From positions 248,001-312,000 of the forward strand of contig NZ_JBPGNY010000005.1 in the NCBI RefSeq assembly GCF_051133435.1: a DNA stretch of 64,000 bases. The letters are read 5' to 3'. This stretch comes from JAAYAO01 sp051133435. GTDB taxonomy: Bacteria; Actinomycetota; Actinomycetes; Propionibacteriales; Propionibacteriaceae. Below are positions 39,079 to 46,843 of the stretch, piece by piece. Numbering within the stretch: position 1 is the first letter of the stretch; the number at the start of each line of letters is the position of its first letter. Made by a program: the position numbers and the translations under genes. Under the pieces are notes generated by a model, which saw only the letters and a program-made list of their open reading frames with translations, made no database searches and had not been told where the DNA came from.

Positions 39079-39902
39079 GGCGCGCACCGCGCCCGGGGGC
39101 GAAGGCGGTGATCACTGGTGGCGGCGGCGCGATCGCCCACGAAGTGGCCCGGCGGCTGGATGGGCTGGGCTACCGCCTGGTGTTGCTCGACATCAACCGC
39201 GCCGCGATGGAGGCCACCGCCGCGCAACTGGGCCATCCGGCCGCCGTCGAGGTGGTGAACCTGGCCACCCCGGACGGTATTCGGGAGGCGGCCGAACTGT
39301 TCGAGGGGCCGCACGCCGACGTCGACCTGCTGGTGCATGCTGCCGGCGTCGTCGAACCGGGCGAGGTGATCGACGTCGACCCCGTGGAGTTCGATCGGCA
39401 TCTGAATGTGAATCTGCTGGCGCCGATGTACCTGACCAGGGCTGCCGCCCGTCAGATGCGTACCCGAGGCCGCGGCGACATTGTCACCATCGTCTCGATG
39501 GCGGCGATCGCGCCGCTTCCCGGCAGCGCGGCGTACGCCTCGTCCAAGTTCGGACTGCGCGGCTTCTTGATCTCGGCGCGCAGCGAGTTGGCCCGGCACG
39601 GCATTCGCCTGATGGGCATCTACCCCAGTGGCGTGGACACCCCGATGCTGCAACACGAGGCGCTGCACGGCGGTTCGGCACTGAACTTCCTGGCCGATCC
39701 CCTCACCGCAGATCAGGTGGCCGACGGTGTGCTTTCGGCGCTGCGCACGGGTCGGCTGGAAACTTATCTGCCCTACCACGACAGTCTGACCTCCCGGGTC
39801 GTGCTGACCCTGCCGTGGGTGGCCGAACGGGTGCTGCCGCTGTTCACCGCAGTCGGCGAGCGGGGCAGGCGGAAGTACCTGAAAGCGCTGCGCCAACGTT
39901 GA
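39075..39902 (+). CDS. Short-chain dehydrogenase/reductase (SDR)
   Basis: This 275-residue oxidoreductase has a slightly atypical nucleotide motif TGGGGAIA, with VLLDINR downstream, where Asp suggests NAD(H) preference. The catalytic Ser lies in VSMAAIAPLPG and the YxxxK pair in YASSKFGL. The C-terminal ~60 residues are hydrophobic with basic ends (LTSRVVLTLPWVAERVLPLF), as in the SadH-like lipid or retinol-type SDRs that contact membranes. The ATG at 39075 overlaps the monooxygenase stop by 4 nt, so the two are co-translated. A long in-frame extension upstream lies inside the monooxygenase gene and is rejected. Confidence 0.87.
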   Translation: MRRAPRPGAKAVITGGGGAIAHEVARRLDGLGYRLVLLDINRAAMEATAAQLGHPAAVEVVNLATPDGIREAAELFEGPHADVDLLVHAAGVVEPGEVIDVDPVEFDRHLNVNLLAPMYLTRAAARQMRTRGRGDIVTIVSMAAIAPLPGSAAYASSKFGLRGFLISARSELARHGIRLMGIYPSGVDTPMLQHEALHGGSALNFLADPLTADQVADGVLSALRTGRLETYLPYHDSLTSRVVLTLPWVAERVLPLFTAVGERGRRKYLKALRQR

Positions 39903-39955
39903 TGCTTCGCGGCGCGGCATCGAGGTCGTGAGTCCGGACGGGCTCGGCCTGCCGG

Positions 39956-41110
39956 TCAGCCGCGGAGCCTGGCCAGCCGTCCGACCGCCTCGGTGAGCAC
40001 CTCCGGGCGCTTGCAGAACCCGAACCTGATCATCTGCGAAACACCTGTCGGATCGGCGTAGAAGACCTGGTTCGGCACCGCGACCACCCCGCACAACTCG
40101 GGTAGTTGCCTGCAGAACGCCAGACCGTCGGTGACCCCGAGCGGGGACGCGTCGGCCACCACGAAGTAGCTGCCCCGGGTGGGGTGCACCTCGAAGCCGG
40201 CCGCGGCCAGGCCGGGCACCAGGATGTCGCGTTGGGCGCGCAGGTCGTCGGCGAGCCCTCTGTAGAAGCTGTCCGGCAGGCCGAGCCCGACCGCCACCGC
40301 ATACTGGAAGGGTCCGGCGTTGACGTAGGTGAGGAACTGTTTGGTGGTGGTGATCGCATCGATCAACTCTGCCGGGGCACAGGCCCAGCCGACCTTCCAG
40401 CCGGTCACCGAGAAGGTCTTGGCCGCCGATGAGATCCGGATCGTGCGTTCGGCCATGCCCGGCAGGGTGGCCAGGGAGACGTGGGGTTCGTCGAAGGTGA
40501 GGTGTTCGTAGACCTCGTCGCAGGCGACCAATAGATCGTGTTCGATCGCGACCCGGGCGATCTCCTCGCGTTCGGCCCGGTTGAGCACGGTACCGGTGGG
40601 GTTGTGCGGGGAGTTGATCAGCAGCAACTTGGTGCGCGGCCCGATCGCGTCGCGCAGTCGTTGCGGGTCGAGCCGGTAGTCGGGCGCTTCGAGGCGTACC
40701 GGTACCAGCCGGGCACCGGCGAGGGCGGCCGAGGCGGTGTAGGAGTCGTAGGACGGTTCCAGGGCGACCACCTCGTCACCGGGTTCGCACAGCGCGAGGA
40801 TTGTGGCCGCGATGGCCTCGGTGGCGCCGGCGGTGACCAGGATTTCGGTGTCGGGGTCGTAGCGCAGGCCGTGGAAGCGCTCGTCGTGGGCGCTGATCGC
40901 GGACCGTAGTTCGGGGATCCCGCGTCCGGGCGGGTACTGGTTGTGGCCGCCCCGGATCGCGTCCACCGCGGCTTCGAGCACCTCGCTGGGTCCGTCGGTG
41001 TCGGGGAATCCCTGGCCGAGGTTGATCGATCCGGTGGCCGTGGCCAGCGCCGACATCTCGGCGAAGATCGTGGTGGAGAAGCCCCGCATCCGCTGCACCA
41101 AGTGGGTCAT
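39956..41110 (-). CDS. Class I/II PLP-dependent aminotransferase (DapC/KAT-like)
   Basis: This 384-residue aminotransferase has the fold-type I motifs INLGQGFPDTDGP, NSPHNPTGTV and CDEVYEHLTF. The PLP Lys is K231 in SSAAKTFSVTGWKVGW. The closest common annotations are N-succinyldiaminopimelate aminotransferase (DapC) and methionine or kynurenine aminotransferase, and the sequence alone does not separate these. No lysine-biosynthesis gene lies nearby. On the minus strand TAGGCT at 41125-41120 lies 9 nt before the ATG. Confidence 0.88.
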   Translation of the reverse strand: MTHLVQRMRGFSTTIFAEMSALATATGSINLGQGFPDTDGPSEVLEAAVDAIRGGHNQYPPGRGIPELRSAISAHDERFHGLRYDPDTEILVTAGATEAIAATILALCEPGDEVVALEPSYDSYTASAALAGARLVPVRLEAPDYRLDPQRLRDAIGPRTKLLLINSPHNPTGTVLNRAEREEIARVAIEHDLLVACDEVYEHLTFDEPHVSLATLPGMAERTIRISSAAKTFSVTGWKVGWACAPAELIDAITTTKQFLTYVNAGPFQYAVAVGLGLPDSFYRGLADDLRAQRDILVPGLAAAGFEVHPTRGSYFVVADASPLGVTDGLAFCRQLPELCGVVAVPNQVFYADPTGVSQMIRFGFCKRPEVLTEAVGRLARLRG

Positions 41111-41119
41111 GACTGATCA

Positions 41120-41125
41120 GCCTAC
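41120..41125 (-). promoter_or_regulatory. Candidate -10 for the aminotransferase
   Basis: On the minus strand TAGGCT lies 9 nt before the aminotransferase ATG, in the 80-nt divergent gap shared with the peptidase E gene. No -35 is visible. Confidence 0.35.
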
Positions 41126-41190
41126 GATGCCCGACCGTCCGGTGGCGGCGTACGGTTCTGGCAAGTGGCCGGACGCAAGGGGGAGGTTCG

Positions 41191-41901
41191 ATGATCGGCA
41201 CCATCGTCACGCTCGGCGGGGGTGGGTTCTCGATGTCGGAGGACGGTGCCTCCGCGATCGATGATCGTCTGCTCGAGCTCACCGGGGTTTCGCGTCCTCG
41301 GGTGTGTTTCGTCCCAACCGCCAGCGGGGACGCGGCCGACTACTGCAACCGCTTCGAAGCCGCCTTCGCCCATCGGGCCGAGACCTCGGTGCTGTCACTG
41401 TTCGGCCAGGACCCGTGGGGCTATGCCGACGCCGAGATGCTGCTGACTCAGGATCTGATCTACGTCGGAGGCGGATCGACGGCCAATTTATTGGCGCTGT
41501 GGCGATTGCACGGGTTACCCGAGGTGTTGCGCACCGCTGCGACCAACGGCACGGTGTTGGCCGGTATCAGTGCCGGGATGAACTGCTGGTTCGACGCCTC
41601 CTCCACCGACTCCTACGGCCCGCTGCGTCCGCTGCACGATGGGCTCGGCTTTCTTCCGGGTAGTGCCTGCCCGCACTATCGCGGCCAGGCCGACCGCCGC
41701 GAGAAACTGCACCAGTGGATCGCCACCGGTGCACTCGCCCCCGGTTACGCGATCGACGACTTCGCGGCCGCGGTGTTCACAGACGGGCAGCTCGTTGATG
41801 CCATTGCCGATCGCGAAGGCAGTTCGGTCTTCCGCATAGATCGCGGGAACGCCTGCGTGGTCGAGACGGAACTGCCCACCCGACTGCTCAGCTCCGGCTG
41901 A
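41191..41901 (+). CDS. Peptidase E-like protein (S51 family)
   Basis: This 236-residue protein belongs to peptidase family S51 (alpha-aspartyl dipeptidase and cyanophycinase relatives). The nucleophile Ser127 lies in the elbow AGISAGMNCWF, and YVGGGSTANLLALWR (91-105) is the conserved substrate loop. The His of the triad is probably in the PHYRGQAD stretch. It is likely a cytoplasmic peptidase releasing N-terminal Asp-containing dipeptides. GGGGGAGG precedes the ATG. It is divergent from the aminotransferase. Confidence 0.85.
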   Translation: MIGTIVTLGGGGFSMSEDGASAIDDRLLELTGVSRPRVCFVPTASGDAADYCNRFEAAFAHRAETSVLSLFGQDPWGYADAEMLLTQDLIYVGGGSTANLLALWRLHGLPEVLRTAATNGTVLAGISAGMNCWFDASSTDSYGPLRPLHDGLGFLPGSACPHYRGQADRREKLHQWIATGALAPGYAIDDFAAAVFTDGQLVDAIADREGSSVFRIDRGNACVVETELPTRLLSSG

Positions 41902-41925
41902 GGCCCGGCTACTCCGCGGCCCTGC

Positions 41926-41982
41926 TTATTCAGGGGTGCGCCCGATCAGCAGCAGCGGACGCAGGGGGGTCTGGTTGATCAT
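41926..41982 (-). CDS. Possible 18-codon ORF (unsupported peptide)
   Basis: On the minus strand an ATG preceded by TGGAGCC opens an 18-codon frame (MINQTPLRPLLLIGRTPE) ending in TAA, within the 253-nt gap between the peptidase E gene and efp. Length and ribosome site resemble a leader peptide. However, the next minus-strand gene is 800 bp downstream past a convergent gene, so it leads into nothing obvious. It may be spurious. Confidence 0.2.
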   Translation of the reverse strand: MINQTPLRPLLLIGRTPE

Positions 41983-42115
41983 GGCTCCAGCACTGTGACC
42001 CGGCGCCGGGCACAGCGGCCGAAACCGGCCGGTTTCCGTTCCGGTTCTCCCCACCCCCGGCCCCGGGTGACACGGGCCCCGAGGCTCGCGGTGAACGCCG
42101 GTGAGCTTTTGGCCC

Positions 42116-42121
42116 TACACT
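42116..42121 (+). promoter_or_regulatory. Candidate -10 for efp-nusB
   Basis: TACACT lies 33 nt before the efp GTG, giving a leader of about 27 nt that contains AAAGGGA. The -35 is poor. The remainder of the 253-nt gap before efp holds only GC-rich palindromic runs. Confidence 0.35.
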
Positions 42122-42154
42122 GTGACGGCAGAATCAGTAGCGAAAGGGAAGTAC

Positions 42155-42712
42155 GTGGCGACCACCAACGACATCAAGAACGGCACCGTCCTCAACCTGG
42201 ACGGCCAGCTCTGGCAGGTGCAGTGGTTCCAGCATCACAAACCCGGCAAGGGCAACACCGTGGTTCGCACCAAGATCAAGAACGTGCTGTCGAACAAGAT
42301 CGTCGAGCGCACCTTCCCCGCCGACACCAAGATCGAGATGGCGACCGTCGACCGCCGCGAGATGCAGTACCTCTACCACGACGGTGAGGGCTTCGTATTC
42401 ATGGACACCGAGAACTACGACCAGGTGACCCTGAACCCCGAGGTCGTCGGTGACGCCAAGGACTACCTGCTCGAAGAGATGATGGCCACCGTCGCCTTCC
42501 ACGGTGAGACCCCGCTGTTCCTGGAAATGCCGACCTCGGTCGAACTGGAGATCACCTACACCGAGCCCGGCCTGCAGGGTGACCGCTCGACCGGTGGCAC
42601 CAAGCCCGCGACCCTGCAGACCGGCAAGCAGATTCAGGTGCCGCTGTTCCTCGACAACGGCGTCCGGGTCAAGGTCGACACCCGCACCGGCGAGTACCTC
42701 GGTCGCGCCTGA
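42155..42712 (+). CDS. efp: Elongation factor P
   Basis: EF-P relieves ribosome stalling at polyproline stretches. The 185-residue protein has the three-domain EF-P layout: a KOW-like domain I, and OB domains II and III ending DTRTGEYLGRA. The functional tip loop in domain I reads HHKPGKGNTV, with the tip Lys at position 32. Many actinobacterial EF-Ps have PGKGP in this loop; here the last residue is Asn. The GTG at 42155 follows AAAGGGA; an in-frame ATG at 42101 would precede the probable promoter. It is followed 1 nt later by nusB. Confidence 0.95.
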   Translation: MATTNDIKNGTVLNLDGQLWQVQWFQHHKPGKGNTVVRTKIKNVLSNKIVERTFPADTKIEMATVDRREMQYLYHDGEGFVFMDTENYDQVTLNPEVVGDAKDYLLEEMMATVAFHGETPLFLEMPTSVELEITYTEPGLQGDRSTGGTKPATLQTGKQIQVPLFLDNGVRVKVDTRTGEYLGRA

Positions 42713-42713
42713 G

Positions 42714-43118
42714 GTGTCGTCCACCAGCAACTCCCGCACCAAGGCCCGCAAACGCGCACTCGACATTCTTTTCGAGGCCGAGCTGCGCGGCAACGACCCC
42801 TTGGACACCCTGGCCGAGCGGATCGCCGATGCCGATCCGGTGGTGCGTGACTACACCGCCGAGATCGTGCGCGGGGTCAGCACCGACCTGGACCAGTTGG
42901 ATGTGCGGATCTCGGCCGCCTGTGCGAAGGGCTGGACCCTGCACCGGATGCCCCGGGTCGACCGGGCACTGGCCCGGATCGCGCTCTGGGAGGCCGACCA
43001 GGGCCTGGATCCGCGGATCGCGATCTCCCAGGCCCAGTTGCTGGCCGGGGAACTGTCCACCGACGACTCCCCCACCTTCCTCGGCGGACTCCTCGGTACC
43101 GCCATCGGCGCACGCTGA
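42714..43118 (+). CDS. nusB: Transcription antitermination factor NusB
   Basis: NusB binds boxA RNA with NusE to help transcribe rRNA operons. The 134-residue all-helical protein shows RTKARKRALDILFEAELRG at the start. DRALARIALWEADQG and ISQAQLLAGELSTDDSPTFLGGLLG near the end are NusB signatures. The GTG at 42714 lies 1 nt after the efp stop, so the pair is probably one operon, as in many actinobacteria. The usual pyr genes do not follow here. Confidence 0.92.
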   Translation: MSSTSNSRTKARKRALDILFEAELRGNDPLDTLAERIADADPVVRDYTAEIVRGVSTDLDQLDVRISAACAKGWTLHRMPRVDRALARIALWEADQGLDPRIAISQAQLLAGELSTDDSPTFLGGLLGTAIGAR

Positions 43119-43132
43119 CACTCCGGTTCATG

Positions 43133-43177
43133 ATCGTGTGACTTTTTGCACCAGGGGTGGGCAAGAAGTCACACGAT
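43133..43177. repeat. 17-bp inverted repeat between nusB and ppk2
   Basis: The arms at 43133-43149 and 43161-43177 match over 17 bp with one mismatch (a U-G wobble in RNA), around an 11-nt loop that can add CCA/TGG pairs. It begins 14 nt after the nusB stop and ends 23 nt before ppk2. It lacks a T-tract on either strand. It could be a U-less terminator, a protein site, or a dispersed extragenic repeat. Confidence 0.8.
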
Positions 43178-43200
43178 GTTGGTCATGACAGAATCTGGAC

Positions 43201-44028
43201 ATGTCAACGCGAATCGACAAGGACACCTACGAGGCCGAACTGCACCGGCTGCAATCCGAGTTGGTCGAGATGCAGGAATGGATTCGCACCGAGGGCAAAC
43301 GCCTGGTGGTGATCTTCGAGGGGCGCGATGCCGCTGGTAAGGGTGGCGCGATCAAGCGCATCACCCAGTACCTGAACCCTCGGGTGGCCCAGATCGTGGC
43401 CTTGCCCAAACCCACCCCGCGGGAGGAAACCCAGTGGTACTTCCAGCGCTACATCCCGCATCTGCCCGCGGCCGGTGAGATCCGGTTGTTCGACCGTTCC
43501 TGGTACAACCGCGCCGGGGTGGAGCGGGTGATGGGCTATTGCACCCCCGAACAGCATCGGCTGTTTCTGCGGCAGTGCCCCATCTTCGAGCGGATGCTGG
43601 TCGACGACGGGATCATGCTGCGCAAGTACTGGTTCTCGGTCTCGGACAAGGAACAGTACAAGCGTTTCCAATCCCGGCTGACCGATCCGATGCGGCGGTG
43701 GAAGTTGTCGCCCACCGACCTCGAGTCCCTGACCCGGTGGGAGGCCTATTCGCGGGCCAAGGACGAGATGTTCGTGCACACCGACATCAAGGAGGCTCGC
43801 TGGCACGTGGTCGAGAGCGACCACAAGCGCAGCGCCCGGATCAACATGATCGCCCACCTGCTCGACTCGGTGCCCTACAAATACGTGGAGCGGCCCGAGA
43901 TCACCCTGCCCGAGCGCCCGGAATCCACCGGCTACCAGCGCACCGACCGCAGTCTGCAACTCGAGGTGCCCGACCATGCCGGCACCTTGACCAAGGGCAA
44001 GAAGAAGTACAAGGACCCCGAGGACTGA
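43201..44028 (+). CDS. ppk2: Polyphosphate kinase 2 (class I)
   Basis: This 275-residue single-domain PPK2 transfers phosphate between polyphosphate and nucleotides. The P-loop is FEGRDAAGKGGAIKR (39-53), and the Walker B/lid region is LFDRSWYNRAGVERVMG (around 96-112). A single domain with this length fits class I, which mostly phosphorylates ADP or GDP from polyphosphate; the exact nucleotide is not readable. It ends 1 nt before the aroB stop on the opposite strand. Confidence 0.92.
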   Translation: MSTRIDKDTYEAELHRLQSELVEMQEWIRTEGKRLVVIFEGRDAAGKGGAIKRITQYLNPRVAQIVALPKPTPREETQWYFQRYIPHLPAAGEIRLFDRSWYNRAGVERVMGYCTPEQHRLFLRQCPIFERMLVDDGIMLRKYWFSVSDKEQYKRFQSRLTDPMRRWKLSPTDLESLTRWEAYSRAKDEMFVHTDIKEARWHVVESDHKRSARINMIAHLLDSVPYKYVERPEITLPERPESTGYQRTDRSLQLEVPDHAGTLTKGKKKYKDPED

Positions 44029-44029
44029 G

Positions 44030-45100
44030 TCAGCCGGAGATCTTGCGGTAGGCCTCCTGCAACGCGGCCTCGTCGGGGCTTACCAACACCGACGGGGCGG
44101 CGAGTTCGTCGAGGATCACCAGCCGCAGGGTTGCCCCGCGGGTCTTCTTGTCGAGGTTCATCGCAGCCCGCAGGGCCGGCCAGGCATCGGCGCGGTACGT
44201 CGTCGGCAGCCCGAGTGTGCCGAGTACCCGGCGATGTTGCTCGACCAGGTCAGCGGGCATCCGCCCCAATAGGTTGCTGAGCTCGGCGACGAAGACCATT
44301 CCGACGCTGATCGCATCGCCGTGCCGCCATTGGTAGCCCTCGTGGCGTTCGATCGCGTGGCCGAGGGTGTGGCCGTAGTTGAGTACTTCGCGGCCGACCT
44401 TGGCACCCACCGAGGTGGTCTCGCGCAGGTCGGCGCTGACCACGTCGGCCTTGACCTGAATGCCGCGGGTGATCAGTTCGGCCAGCCGCGGGGCGTCGGG
44501 ACGCAGCGCGTCGGCCGGGTCCTCCTCGATCAGGCCCAGAATGGCGGGGTCGGCGATGAAGCCGCATTTGGCGACTTCGGCCATCCCGGCGCGCAGGTCG
44601 GCCGGGGGCAGGGTGGCCAGGAAGTCCAGGTCGCACAGCACGGCGATCGGCTCGTGGAAGGCGCCGACCAGGTTCTTGCCGGCATCGAGGTTGATGCCGG
44701 TCTTGCCGCCCACGGCCGCGTCGACCATCGCCAGCACCGTGGTGGGCACGGAAATGTAGCGCACCCCGCGCAACCAGCTCGCGGCGACGAATCCGGCCAG
44801 GTCGGTGCTGGTGCCCCCGCCCAGGCCGATCACCACGTCGCTGCGGGTGAACCCGGCCGCGGCCAGGTCGTTCCAGCACCGCACCAGTACCTCGGGGGTC
44901 TTGGCGGTTTCGGCGTCGGGAACCTCCAGCAGCAGCGGCAGAGCGGTCAGCGATTCCGCGACCCGGCGGGCGGTGTCGGCCATCGTCGGCGGGAACAGGA
45001 TCGCCACCTGGTCGGCATCGGTCACCAACTCGGGCAATCGGCCGATCGCGCCGTGCTCGATATGCACGTGGTAGGGGCGCTCGGCGCGTACCTCGATCAT
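44030..45100 (-). CDS. aroB: 3-Dehydroquinate synthase
   Basis: This 356-residue enzyme forms 3-dehydroquinate from DAHP, the second step of the shikimate pathway, using NAD and a metal. Family motifs are VIGLGGGTSTDLAGFVAA, STVLAMVDAAVGGKTGIN-like PTTVLAMVDAAVGGKTG and NYGHTLGHAIE, which contributes metal-ligand His residues. It overlaps aroK by 4 nt and is the last gene of the aroE-aroC-aroK-aroB series. Confidence 0.96.
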   Translation of the reverse strand: MIEVRAERPYHVHIEHGAIGRLPELVTDADQVAILFPPTMADTARRVAESLTALPLLLEVPDAETAKTPEVLVRCWNDLAAAGFTRSDVVIGLGGGTSTDLAGFVAASWLRGVRYISVPTTVLAMVDAAVGGKTGINLDAGKNLVGAFHEPIAVLCDLDFLATLPPADLRAGMAEVAKCGFIADPAILGLIEEDPADALRPDAPRLAELITRGIQVKADVVSADLRETTSVGAKVGREVLNYGHTLGHAIERHEGYQWRHGDAISVGMVFVAELSNLLGRMPADLVEQHRRVLGTLGLPTTYRADAWPALRAAMNLDKKTRGATLRLVILDELAAPSVLVSPDEAALQEAYRKISG

Positions 45101-45591
45101 CGTTGCAGTTCCTCCACGATCGCCTCGACGACCTCGTCGGTGGTGCGGTCATCGGTATCAACACTGATCGTCGCGGCCGCTTCGTACCAGGGCAGGCGTT
45201 CGGCCAACATGGTGCGCAACCTGCCGCGGACGTTGCCCAACAGCAGAGGGCGGGCCACATTGAGGCCGACCCGGTTCGCGGCGGTACCGACCGAGACCTG
45301 CAACCACACCACATCGTGGCCCTGCAGGCCGTCGCGGATCGCCTCGGTGAGGATCGCCCCGCCACCCAGCGACACCACGTCATCGGTGCCCAGCACGTCG
45401 AGGGTGGCGTCGCGTTCGAGTTCCCGGAAATGTGCTTCCCCGTCGACGGCGAAGATCTCGGCGATCTCCTTGCCGGCCCGGGTGGCGATCACCTCGTCGA
45501 CATCGACGAAGCCGCGGCCGAGCCGTTCGGCCAGGGCCGCGCCGACGGTGGACTTGCCGGCACCGGGGGCGCCGATCAGAACGATGGTCAC
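45097..45591 (-). CDS. aroK: Shikimate kinase
   Basis: This 164-residue kinase phosphorylates shikimate. The P-loop is GAPGAGKST (7-15). DVDEVIATRAGKEIAEIF carries the shikimate-binding Asp and VSLGGGAI the Walker B-like loop. The GTG at 45591 overlaps the aroC stop by 4 nt (GTGA), and the gene overlaps aroB by 4 nt downstream. A longer in-frame reading to 45753 lies inside aroC and is rejected. Confidence 0.94.
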   Translation of the reverse strand: MTIVLIGAPGAGKSTVGAALAERLGRGFVDVDEVIATRAGKEIAEIFAVDGEAHFRELERDATLDVLGTDDVVSLGGGAILTEAIRDGLQGHDVVWLQVSVGTAANRVGLNVARPLLLGNVRGRLRTMLAERLPWYEAAATISVDTDDRTTDEVVEAIVEELQR

Positions 45592-46784
45592 CGGCCCACC
45601 TGCAGGCCGCGTTCGGCGACCCGGGCCAGGTAGGCCTCGGCATTGCGCCGCACCTCGGCCACCGAATCGCCGCCGAACTTCTCCAGCACCGCCTCGGCCA
45701 GCACCAGGGCCACCATGGCCTCGGCGACCACACCGGCGGCCGGTACCGCACACACATCGGAGCGCTGGTGGTGGGCCTGGGCGGCCGCACCGGTTTCGGT
45801 GTCGATGGTGCGCAGCGCCCGCGGGACGGTGGCGATCGGTTTCATCGCCGCCCGCACCCGCAGTACCTCGCCGGTGCTCATGCCACCTTCGGTGCCGCCG
45901 GCGCGGTGTCCGGCGCGGCGGATGCCGGCGTCGTCGGAGACGATCTCGTCGTGGGCCTGCGAGCCACGCGAGCGGGACAGGTCGAAACCATCACCGATCT
46001 CGACACCCTTGATCGCCTGAATGCCCATCAGGGCGTAGGCGAGTTTTGCGTCCAGCCGACGGTCACCCATGGTGTGCGCCCCCAGCCCCGGGGGCAGCCC
46101 CCAGGCCAGTACCTCGACCACGCCGCCGAGGGTGTCGCCGTCGCGGTGGCAGGCGTCGACCTCGGCCACCATCGCGGCCGACGTGTCGGGGTCGGCACAG
46201 CGCAGTGGGTCGGCGTCGATCCGGGGCAGGTCGTCGATCGTGGGCAGCTGGGTGCCGGGGCTGCGGACGGTGCCGAGTTCGACCACGTGCGACAGCACCT
46301 TCACCCCCAGCGCCTGATTCAGGAAGGCCTTGGCCACTGTGCCCAGTGCCACCCGGGCCGCGGTTTCACGGGCCGAAGCCCGCTCCAGGATCGGCCGGGC
46401 CTCGTCCCAGTCGTACTTCTGCATACCCACCAGGTCGGCATGCCCGGGACGGGGACGGGTCAGTTTGGCGTTGCGGGCCTTACCGGCCAGTACCTCGGGG
46501 TCGACCGGGTCGGCGGCCATCACAGTTTCCCACTTGGGCCATTCGGTGTTGCCGACCTCGATCGCGATCGGCGAACCGAGGGTTTCGCCGTGCCGGATAC
46601 CACCGACGATCCGCACCTGATCGGCCTCGAACTTCATCCGGGCACCCCGGCCGTAACCGAGTCGGCGGCGGGCCAAGGCATCGGCGATATCGGACGAGGT
46701 CACCTGCACATGGGCGGGCAGTCCCTCGATCATCGCCATCAGGGCAGGGCCGTGTGACTCCCCTGCGGTCATCCAACGCAACAT
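45588..46784 (-). CDS. aroC: Chorismate synthase
   Basis: This 398-residue enzyme makes chorismate from EPSP with reduced FMN. The N-terminal signature GESHGPALMAMIEGLPA (8-24) and the later RPGHADLVGMQKY and RASARETAARVALG motifs are clear. It starts the tight aroC-aroK-aroB run, and aroE lies 59 nt upstream on the same strand. Confidence 0.97.
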   Translation of the reverse strand: MLRWMTAGESHGPALMAMIEGLPAHVQVTSSDIADALARRRLGYGRGARMKFEADQVRIVGGIRHGETLGSPIAIEVGNTEWPKWETVMAADPVDPEVLAGKARNAKLTRPRPGHADLVGMQKYDWDEARPILERASARETAARVALGTVAKAFLNQALGVKVLSHVVELGTVRSPGTQLPTIDDLPRIDADPLRCADPDTSAAMVAEVDACHRDGDTLGGVVEVLAWGLPPGLGAHTMGDRRLDAKLAYALMGIQAIKGVEIGDGFDLSRSRGSQAHDEIVSDDAGIRRAGHRAGGTEGGMSTGEVLRVRAAMKPIATVPRALRTIDTETGAAAQAHHQRSDVCAVPAAGVVAEAMVALVLAEAVLEKFGGDSVAEVRRNAEAYLARVAERGLQVGR

Positions 46785-46843
46785 GGGCGTCAGTCTCTCA
46801 CGAGTGCCGTGGTCGGCCGGTCATCGTTCATCGACGGCACGGG

